Positions 57,558-64,000 of a stretch of 64,000 nucleotides of DNA are shown here, in pieces; positions within the stretch are counted from its first letter, which is position 1; each line of letters starts with the position of its first letter. Source of the DNA: Sphingomonas sp. KR3-1 (lineage in GTDB: Bacteria > Pseudomonadota > Alphaproteobacteria > Sphingomonadales > Sphingomonadaceae); NCBI RefSeq assembly GCF_040049295.1, contig NZ_JBDZDQ010000001.1, positions 2,356,001 to 2,420,000 of the forward strand. Reading direction: 5' to 3'. The notes under the pieces were generated by a model. The model was not told the DNA's origin. It saw only the letters and a program-made list of their open reading frames with translations, and searched no databases. A program made the translations under genes and the position numbers.

Positions 57558-59153
57558 ATGATGACGGGCGTTGCGAGCGAGCCGACGGGCAAGGATATCC
57601 GGCTGGTGATCGGCGCGTCGGCGCTGGGCACGATCTTCGAATGGTATGACTTCTTCATCTGGGGCACGCTGACCGCCACCGGCATCCTGCAGCACACCTT
57701 CTTTCCCGCGGGCAACGAGATGCTGGCGACCTTGCTCGCCTGGGCAGCCTTCGCGGTCGGTTTCGGCTTCCGGCCGCTGGGCGCGGTGCTGTTCGGCTTC
57801 CTCGGCGACAGGATGGGGCGGAAATATACCTTCCTCGTCACCATCACCGTGATGGGCCTCGCCACCGCCGGCATCGGGCTGGTGCCGAGCTATGGCGCGA
57901 TCGGCGTGGCCGCGCCGCTGCTCATCCTGTTGATGCGGGTGGCGCAGGGGCTGGCGCTGGGCGGCGAATATGGCGGCGCGGCGATTTATGTCGCCGAGCA
58001 TTCGCCGGGCGGGCGGGCCGGCTTCCACACCAGCTTCATCCAGGCGAGCGTGGTCGGCGGCTTCATCCTGAGCCTGGCGGTGGTGCTCGCGTTCAAGGCG
58101 CCGATGCCGGCGGCGACCTGGGAGGCATGGGGCTGGCGGCTGCCCTTCCTCTTCTCGATCCTGCTGCTCGCGGTGTCGCTCTACATGCGGCTCAAGCTTT
58201 CCGAGAGCCCGGTGTTCCAGGCGATCAAGGAGGCGGGCGAGACCGCGGCCAATCCGTTCGTCGAGAGCTTCACCTATCCGGGCAATTTGCCGCGCCTGTT
58301 CGTCGCGCTGTTCGGCATCGCGGCTGGGCTGACGGTGATCTGGTACACCTCGATGTTCTCGGTGCTCTCCTTCCTCACCGGGCCGATGCGGATGGAGCCG
58401 ACCACCGCGCAGCTGATCTGCGGCGGATCGGCGCTGGTCGGTTGCGGCTTCTTCGTGCTGTTCGGCCATCTCTCCGATCGGATCGGGCGCAAGAAGCCGA
58501 TCGTGATCGGCTATGCGCTGACGCTGGTGCTGCTGTTCCCGCTGTTCTGGACGATCGGCGGCGCGGCCAATCCGGGGCTGGCGGAATCGGCGAAGCACGC
58601 GCCGGTGGCGGTGCGCGGCCCCAATTGCAAATATGATCCCTTCGCGACCAGGCAGGCCGATGCCTGCGGCCAGATCCTCGACCAGCTTTCCAAGAAGGGC
58701 GTCGCGTTCAAGACGCTGAAGGCGGACGCGGTGGTGGTGACGATCGGCGGCGTGCCGGTGGCCGACAACAGCGTCGAGGGGCTCGACCAGGCGCTGGCCG
58801 CGGCGGGCTACAAGCTCGACCGGGTGGTGCCGGGCCCGCGCAACATCGTGGTGATCGTGCTGGCGCTGCTCGGGCTGATGGCGCTGGCCGGCGCGACCTA
58901 TGGCCCGGTGGCGGCGCTGCTCAGCGAGATGTTCCCCAGCCGCATCCGCTATTCGTCGATGTCGATCCCCTATCATTTGGGCACCGGCTATTTCGGCGGC
59001 TTCCTGCCGTTCATCAGCCAATACATCGTCGCGCGGACCGGCGATCCCTATTCGGGCCTGTGGTACACGATCGCCGTGGTCGCGATGGCGCTGCTGGTGA
59101 CGGCGCTGGGGCTGAAGGAGACGGTGCCGCCGCGCAAGAAGGCCAGGCACTGA
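57558..59153 (+). CDS. MHS-family MFS transporter
   Basis: This 531-aa transporter has about twelve helices and the MHS signatures: GTIFEWYDFFIWGTL (helix 1), FRPLGAVLFGFLGDRMGRKYTF and RVAQGLALGGEYGGAAIYVAEH. MHS members such as ShiA, KgtP and ProP move small carboxylates, zwitterions or aromatic acids. An insert of about 85 residues (about 340-425, including GPNCKYDPFAT and VVVTIGGVPVADNS) lies between helices near the C terminus and is absent from classical members. Start ATG 57558 has a neighbour ATG 57561; both follow AAAGGGGATGG. Confidence 0.87.
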   Translation: MMTGVASEPTGKDIRLVIGASALGTIFEWYDFFIWGTLTATGILQHTFFPAGNEMLATLLAWAAFAVGFGFRPLGAVLFGFLGDRMGRKYTFLVTITVMGLATAGIGLVPSYGAIGVAAPLLILLMRVAQGLALGGEYGGAAIYVAEHSPGGRAGFHTSFIQASVVGGFILSLAVVLAFKAPMPAATWEAWGWRLPFLFSILLLAVSLYMRLKLSESPVFQAIKEAGETAANPFVESFTYPGNLPRLFVALFGIAAGLTVIWYTSMFSVLSFLTGPMRMEPTTAQLICGGSALVGCGFFVLFGHLSDRIGRKKPIVIGYALTLVLLFPLFWTIGGAANPGLAESAKHAPVAVRGPNCKYDPFATRQADACGQILDQLSKKGVAFKTLKADAVVVTIGGVPVADNSVEGLDQALAAAGYKLDRVVPGPRNIVVIVLALLGLMALAGATYGPVAALLSEMFPSRIRYSSMSIPYHLGTGYFGGFLPFISQYIVARTGDPYSGLWYTIAVVAMALLVTALGLKETVPPRKKARH

Positions 59154-59216
59154 GGGCATGGCTCTGCGCCGCAACGGGCATTGCGGCGGCGGGGCGCACC
59201 CCCTAACCCGCAGGGC

Positions 59217-60233
59217 ATGACTGCTCCCCTGCGCCTGCGGCTGGATAGCGCCGCGCTCGTCTCCAACTGGCGGCACCTGGCGAAGCTCAGCGGCACCGCG
59301 GCATGCGGCGCGGCGATCAAGGCCAATGGCTATGGGCTGGGATCGCGCGGGGTGGCGACGCGACTGGCCGAGGCGGGGTGCCGCGATTTCTTCGTCGCGA
59401 CCTGGGCCGAGGCGGAAGCGCTGGCCGATCTGGGACTGGCCGTATCGGTGCTGCACGGGCTGCGCGCCGAGGATCCGATCGATGCGGACTATGCCCGGCC
59501 GGTGCTGAGCAGCGCGGAGCAGGTAGCGCGCTGGAAGCCGAGCGGGCGGCCGTGCGACGTGATGGTCGATACCGGCATGAACCGGCTGGGCGTTTCGGCC
59601 GAGGAGGTTGGAGCGGGGCTGCTCGACGGGCTGGCAATCGAGACGCTGATGAGCCACCTCGTCTCCGCCGACGAGGATGTGCCGCTGAACGCGCGCCAGC
59701 TCGCGGCATTCGGCGCGCTGAAGGGGAAGGCCGGGGCGAAGCGGATGAGCCTTGCCAATTCGGCTGGCATCGCGCTCGGCACCGATTATGCCTTCGACCT
59801 CACCCGTCCGGGCATCGCGCTCTATGGCGGCCGGCAGCGCGCCGCGCATGACGCGATCCGCCAGGTGGTGACGCCCGAGGCGCAGATCCTCCAGCGCCGG
59901 CTGGTCCGCGCCGGCGACAGCGTGGGGTATAACGCGACCTGGACGGCGCCGGCCGACACCGAAGTGGCGATCCTCAACCTCGGCTATGCGGACGGCTATC
60001 TGCGCTGCTTCTCGGGCAAGGGATCGGCGCACGCCGAGGGAGTCACGCTGCCGCTGATCGGCCGCGTCTCGATGGACCTGACCGCGGTCGACGTAACGGC
60101 GCTGCCTGGCTTGCGCGAAGGCGATTGGCTGGCGATGGCATACGCCCTGCCCGAGACCGCGGCGCTGAGCGGGCTCTCGCAATATGAGCTGCTGACCGGG
60201 CTCGGCCCGCGCTACGATCGGCGCTGGGGCTAG
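59217..60233 (+). CDS. alr: Alanine racemase
   Basis: Alr interconverts L- and D-alanine for peptidoglycan. The 338-aa product is near full length, with the PLP lysine in AAIKANGYGLG (Lys35), PLP-binding regions TGMNRLGV and NSAGIAL, and the catalytic Tyr in SVGYNATWTA. VGYN replaces the more common VGYG after that Tyr. It starts 63 bp downstream of the MHS transporter on the same strand. Start chosen at MTAPLRLRLDSAAL. Confidence 0.93.
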   Translation: MTAPLRLRLDSAALVSNWRHLAKLSGTAACGAAIKANGYGLGSRGVATRLAEAGCRDFFVATWAEAEALADLGLAVSVLHGLRAEDPIDADYARPVLSSAEQVARWKPSGRPCDVMVDTGMNRLGVSAEEVGAGLLDGLAIETLMSHLVSADEDVPLNARQLAAFGALKGKAGAKRMSLANSAGIALGTDYAFDLTRPGIALYGGRQRAAHDAIRQVVTPEAQILQRRLVRAGDSVGYNATWTAPADTEVAILNLGYADGYLRCFSGKGSAHAEGVTLPLIGRVSMDLTAVDVTALPGLREGDWLAMAYALPETAALSGLSQYELLTGLGPRYDRRWG

Positions 60234-60236
60234 CGC

Positions 60237-61214
60237 TCAGCCGGTCGCGCCCATCGTCCAGGGATCGATCGGCGCCTGGCGGATCCAGCGCGTCGCGATC
60301 CACTTGGCGCCGGCCTGGACCGGGAGACCGGCATGGCGGCTGCGCGGTTCGGGGCTGCCGTCCGCCATTACATTGTCGAACACCAGCAAGTCGCCGCCTT
60401 GTGCCGCCACGGTGATGCCGAGCAGCGGGAATTGCGTCTCGCCGCCGCGATAGCCCTGGCTGAGATAGAGGATCGCGGTGCGGATCCGCTGGTTGGCCGG
60501 CGTGCCCGGTAGCGTATCGAGATGCGGGCGGTATTGCTGGCCGGGCGCATAGCGCAGCACGGTGAGCGGCTCGCCCTGGCTGACCTGGCTGCCGGTCGCC
60601 GCCGCGATCCGGCGATTGATCGCCTGGACGACGAGCGACTCCACCGTCGGTCCGATCGGGGCATTGTCCGAGGCGCGGATCGGGTGCGCGATCATCTTGC
60701 CGCTAGCCGGATCGAACACGGTTGCGGGCTCGAGCGTATTGGCGACGAGCGAGGCGATATGGGCGGCCTCGGCGGGCGTGCAGAAGCCGGGGAAGCGTCG
60801 GATCGCCGGGTGATCGTGAAGCTGCTCGGATTGGGGGAGACGCGTAGGCGCGCCATCGGGCCCGAGCGCCATCGCGTTCAACAAGGCGAGGTGTTCGGCG
60901 GCGAGCGGATCGCCCGGTGCGGCCTGGCGCAGCAGTGCGAGCGCGGCGGGCCAGTCCGGTGCGCCGCCGCTGCCATTGGCGGTGAGCGCGATCTCCATCA
61001 GCGCGGCATCGACATGGCCGATCGCGACCGCGCGCTTCAGCAGCGCCCGCGCGGCGGGAAGATCGCGCGGGACGATGCTGCCGGCCAGGTGCCATACGGC
61101 GAGCTCGGCCAGCGCACTGGCGTCGCCGGCCCGGCCCGCCGCCTCGAGCATCGCCTGACCCTCGGCGGGCTGGCCTGCGGACACCTTGCGATATGCAGTT
61201 TCGATTGCCGTCAT
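60237..61214 (-). CDS. 2-oxoglutarate/Fe(II)-dependent prolyl-4-hydroxylase-like oxygenase with Sel1-like repeats
   Basis: This 325-aa protein has an N-terminal helical repeat region (about 1-120, TPR/Sel1-like: AGRAGDASALAELAVWHLAG, RAVAIGHVDAALMEIAL). A C-terminal 2OG oxygenase domain follows, with YRPHLDTL (His and Asp ligands), SRHAGLPVQAG (second His) and KWIATRWIRQ (2OG-binding Lys/Arg). It would hydroxylate a protein or small substrate; which one is unknown. Its stop is three bases from the alr stop (convergent). Confidence 0.85.
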   Translation of the reverse strand: MTAIETAYRKVSAGQPAEGQAMLEAAGRAGDASALAELAVWHLAGSIVPRDLPAARALLKRAVAIGHVDAALMEIALTANGSGGAPDWPAALALLRQAAPGDPLAAEHLALLNAMALGPDGAPTRLPQSEQLHDHPAIRRFPGFCTPAEAAHIASLVANTLEPATVFDPASGKMIAHPIRASDNAPIGPTVESLVVQAINRRIAAATGSQVSQGEPLTVLRYAPGQQYRPHLDTLPGTPANQRIRTAILYLSQGYRGGETQFPLLGITVAAQGGDLLVFDNVMADGSPEPRSRHAGLPVQAGAKWIATRWIRQAPIDPWTMGATG

Positions 61215-61240
61215 CGGCTGCGTTCCGATCCCATGCCCAA

Positions 61241-61273
61241 GAAAAAGGGGACGAAGGCAGTGCCTTCGTCCCC
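61241..61273 (-). terminator. Terminator of the right-end TonB receptor
   Basis: A perfect 12-bp stem, GGGGACGAAGGC (61247-61258) with GCCTTCGTCCCC (61262-61273), is followed on the minus strand by TTTTTC. It lies about 25 bp after the receptor stop and upstream of the oxygenase gene. It shares the flanking GCCAAGAAAAAGGGG with the terminator at 37181. Confidence 0.9.
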
Positions 61274-61298
61274 CCGGAGTAGCAAGGTTATCCGACGA

Positions 61299-64000
61299 TC
61301 AGAACGTCGCGCGGACACCCGTGTAGAAGGTACGACCCATGATGTCATAGATCGCGCTGCCCGAGCCGACCGCGGTCGAGCCGAGCGGCGGGTGCTTGTC
61401 GGCGACGTTGTCGATACCACCGAACCACTCGAAGCCCTTGCGGTTGTCCGAGGTCGCGCCGAGCTGAACGCCAAAGCGCAGGTTGTGGTAAAGAACCGAC
61501 GGATACTGACGGATGTCGATCACGTCCTCGTTCGCCGGCGGATTGCCGTTGATCGAGTAGATGTTCGAATAGGCCGTGGTCAGCATCGGGCCGATATAGT
61601 GCGCGCCATAGCCGAACTTGAACTTGTTAACGGTCAGGTCGGTGCGGAACACAACTTCATCCTGCGGATCGCCCAGCTGGCCGAGAACACGGCTCTCGAA
61701 TGCCGGACGCGTCGGGTCGGTGTAGTTGCTGTTCTTCAGCTGGTGCGTGTAATACAGGCTTGCCGTCAACCGCGCGTTCGAGCTGATCGCGTGGTTGTAG
61801 TTCATCTGGAAGTCGATGCCGCGACGCTTGAGCGACGCGAAGTTCAGACCGGCCTGGATCAGCGAACCCTGCAGGATCTGACCCGGACGCTCGCCGGCCG
61901 GACCCGTGGTTGCAGTGTTGTTGCGCTGGAACAGGTTACAGAACTGACCTTCATCGTAGCAGAGGTTGACGATCGTCTGCGCGCTGGCAGTCGAGATCAC
62001 GTTCTCCACGTTGATGTCGTAATAGTCGACGGTCAGGTCGAAGCCCGGGATGAAGCGCGGGGTCAGCACCGCACCGACGGTCAGCGACTTCGAGGTCTCA
62101 GCCTTGAGCAGCGGGTTGCTGCCGGTGAGGATCTCGAGCGAGTAGCCGAGGTTGGTGAGGCTCTGGAAGTCCGCGTTGTTGATGTTCGCGCCCAGCGCTG
62201 CCTGGCAGTTCGTCACGCGCTGCGCGGTACCCGCACCGATGCGGCCCGAGTTGCACGGATCGAGGAAGCCCGGAGCGAAGTTCTGGCCGAACGGCGCCTG
62301 GGTCTCGGTGTAGTTCGGTGCGCGCACCGCCTTACCGTAGTTCGCACGGAAACGGATATCCGGGATCGGAGCCCATTCACCGCCGAAGTTCCACGCCCAG
62401 GTCGTGCCGGTGTCGCCATATGCCGAGTTGTACTTCGACACGCGGGCTGCACCGCTGAGGCTCAGGCTCTTGAAGAACGGCATGTCCTTCAGGAGCGGGA
62501 TGTTGAGCTCGCCGAAGCCTTCGGTGACCTGCGCCGTCGGCGGGTTGAAGGTCTGCAGGGCGTTGAGGAAGGTCAGGCCCGCCTCGATGTCCGGATCAGC
62601 CTTGAAGTTCGCGTCTTCACGGCGCCATTCGCCGCCGAGAACCAGCGAGACCGCACCACCCGGGAGCTTGAAGAAGCCGCCGGTGTCGAGCGAGACGAAG
62701 CCGGTGACGTCGATCTGGCTCATGTGGCCGTGATCGCCCGAGTTGTTGACGATGTAGTTACGCGCTGCATCGTTGTTCAGGCCGCCGAACGGGTTGTACG
62801 GAACGCAGGCCGCGATGTCGGCTGCGAGGTACGAGTTCGCCACGCCGTCGACGTCCGCAACGACGCCGCGCGCCGCCGGATCGAACTTCGAACGGCACTG
62901 GATGCCTGCACCCGGGTTGGCCGGATCGATGCCAGCGTCCTGCGCCAGGATCAGGCGCTGCACGTTGACGTTGCCGAGGATCTTCACGTCCTCGTTGGTG
63001 CGGCCATAGTTCGCCGAGATTTCGTAGTTCACGTGCGGGGTGAGGTCACCGCGCAGGCCAACCACGACACGGTAGGTCTCGCGCACCGTATCTTCGTCAC
63101 GAATGCCGAGATCGGTGAAGTTGCGGGCCAGCGTGAAGCGATAGGTGCCGTTGGCGATCGCCGCGATGTCCGCCGCGCTCAGCGCCGCGCCGCCGGTCAG
63201 GCCGGTGTTGCTGCCCGAAGCGAGGATCGCATTGGCGATGGTGGTGCGTGCCGACGCGCTCAGGAACGGATTGTCCAGGCGGTAGTTGGCGCGATAGTCG
63301 GCGTAGGTCTGGTTGAAGCCCTGGTTGAACGCCGGGCCCGAGTTCGAACCCTGGGTATGCGCGCGCGCATACTTGGCTTCGACGAACAGCGTTGCCGCGT
63401 CGCTGAACTCGTAGTGGCCGATCAGGTTCGCCGTGTAGCGATTGTTCATCGGCATGATCGAGAGCAGGCGATCTTCGCGGTTGTTGTCGCCGTTGCCGCC
63501 GATGAACGTGCCGGTCGGGCCGCTGCCGACGCGGTTGCCGGTCTGCTGCACCAGGTTGCCGAGCGAGTCGAACAGGTAGTTGCAGTTGTAGTTGGTGCGA
63601 ACGCCGGTGCCGCTGGCGATGCCGGTGCCGCAGGGCGCCGCAGCGTTGCGGGTCTCGACGATCGGGATCAGGCCGTAGCGCGAGATCGTGGTCGTGCGGA
63701 TGTTGCGCGCGAACACGGTGTCCGGAATGCCGTCGCTGCCGTTGGTCAGGCCAGCGCCGTCGACGTCATTGGTGATGAAGCCGTTCGAGTTGCGCAGCCA
63801 GGGGATCTGCGAGCCGAACAGACGGTCCTGCACGGTGTATTCGCCGGCGATCGCGACGTTGCCGCGGCCATCGGCGAAGTTCTTGCCGAAGATGCCGTTG
63901 ACATAGTGGCTGCCGCCCGAACCGAACTCGGGGAGTGCGGCGCCGGCGCGGATCTGCGCACCGTCGAAATTGTCCTTCAGCACGAAGTTCACGACGCCCG
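61299..64000 (-). CDS. TonB-dependent outer-membrane receptor, C-terminal part (runs off window)
   Basis: The last roughly 900 residues are visible. They begin in the plug-to-barrel junction with GVVNFVLKDNFDG at the window edge, so signal peptide, TonB box and most of the plug lie outside. The rest is a long barrel closing with GRTFYTGVRATF, close to the receptor at 37239-40220 (GRTFYLNVTARF), with which it shares a family (LFDT/NVADKHPP and RRGIDFQMNYNH-like segments). The ligand is unknown. It has its own terminator. Confidence 0.92.
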   Translation of the reverse strand, partial: GVVNFVLKDNFDGAQIRAGAALPEFGSGGSHYVNGIFGKNFADGRGNVAIAGEYTVQDRLFGSQIPWLRNSNGFITNDVDGAGLTNGSDGIPDTVFARNIRTTTISRYGLIPIVETRNAAAPCGTGIASGTGVRTNYNCNYLFDSLGNLVQQTGNRVGSGPTGTFIGGNGDNNREDRLLSIMPMNNRYTANLIGHYEFSDAATLFVEAKYARAHTQGSNSGPAFNQGFNQTYADYRANYRLDNPFLSASARTTIANAILASGSNTGLTGGAALSAADIAAIANGTYRFTLARNFTDLGIRDEDTVRETYRVVVGLRGDLTPHVNYEISANYGRTNEDVKILGNVNVQRLILAQDAGIDPANPGAGIQCRSKFDPAARGVVADVDGVANSYLAADIAACVPYNPFGGLNNDAARNYIVNNSGDHGHMSQIDVTGFVSLDTGGFFKLPGGAVSLVLGGEWRREDANFKADPDIEAGLTFLNALQTFNPPTAQVTEGFGELNIPLLKDMPFFKSLSLSGAARVSKYNSAYGDTGTTWAWNFGGEWAPIPDIRFRANYGKAVRAPNYTETQAPFGQNFAPGFLDPCNSGRIGAGTAQRVTNCQAALGANINNADFQSLTNLGYSLEILTGSNPLLKAETSKSLTVGAVLTPRFIPGFDLTVDYYDINVENVISTASAQTIVNLCYDEGQFCNLFQRNNTATTGPAGERPGQILQGSLIQAGLNFASLKRRGIDFQMNYNHAISSNARLTASLYYTHQLKNSNYTDPTRPAFESRVLGQLGDPQDEVVFRTDLTVNKFKFGYGAHYIGPMLTTAYSNIYSINGNPPANEDVIDIRQYPSVLYHNLRFGVQLGATSDNRKGFEWFGGIDNVADKHPPLGSTAVGSGSAIYDIMGRTFYTGVRATF

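Overview
The window looks like chromosomal DNA of a Sphingomonas-type alphaproteobacterium. It has high GC, four large TonB-dependent receptor genes, a methionine synthase split into two genes, an ArsR-methyltransferase fusion next to metF, isocitrate lyase beside an ScfR-type regulator, and UrcA, DUF3617 and GFA family proteins. Genus placement is inferred from gene content only. There is no rRNA, tRNA, integrase, transposase or CRISPR array.

Layout. 1-9,678: a LytS/LytTR two-component pair (regulator cut by the window edge), an HD-domain protein, a TonB receptor, ligA, then a plus-strand run of a TsaA/TrmO-like protein, a metallo-beta-lactamase-fold hydrolase and two small envelope proteins. 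9,679-12,429: two DUF3617 proteins and a lower-GC LysM-nuclease toxin with its likely immunity protein. 12,477-16,273: uvrB, a membrane protein, a lipoprotein and a 49-aa protein. 16,274-16,789: a structured, apparently untranslated region ending in a very strong terminator; it carries a 15-nt perfect complement of the 16S rRNA 3' end in front of an 18-codon reading frame. 16,790-22,446: a berberine-bridge-type flavoprotein, a PI-PLC-like protein, a 74-aa protein and mutS. 22,547-34,031: maeB, a BlaI/M56 pair with two operator dyads, UrcA, a short-chain dehydrogenase, an acyl-CoA dehydrogenase, a GPH-type transporter, and aceA facing its likely regulator.

34,250-37,169 holds two large unrecognised genes, the first with an aerolysin-like pore-forming pattern. 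37,239-43,790: two TonB receptors and a WYL-type regulator. 43,970-47,928: GFA protein, serine hydrolase, a GH16-like protein, and an aldo/keto reductase operon with two tiny lipoproteins. 48,009-53,835: the methionine operon (SahR-like regulator, metF, metH in two parts), with palindromic intergenic elements at both junctions downstream of metF. 53,857-64,000: a small BambL-like lectin, an unusual Nramp transporter, a Cys-rich small protein, a transglutaminase-like protein, an MHS transporter, alr, a 2-oxoglutarate oxygenase and the C-terminal part of a fourth TonB receptor.

How the genes work together. MetF supplies 5-methyl-THF to the two-part MetH, and the SahR-like regulator sits on a palindrome inside its own promoter. 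AceA (glyoxylate shunt), MaeB (malate to pyruvate) and the acyl-CoA dehydrogenase point to growth on fatty acids or acetate, with the ScfR-type protein as a likely acyl-CoA sensor. UvrB, MutS and LigA are housekeeping repair genes. The accessory side is a set of probably exported or surface-acting proteins, several without a visible signal peptide (PI-PLC, flavoprotein, GH16-like, lectin, aerolysin-like). At least five GC-rich palindromic intergenic elements are scattered through the window.
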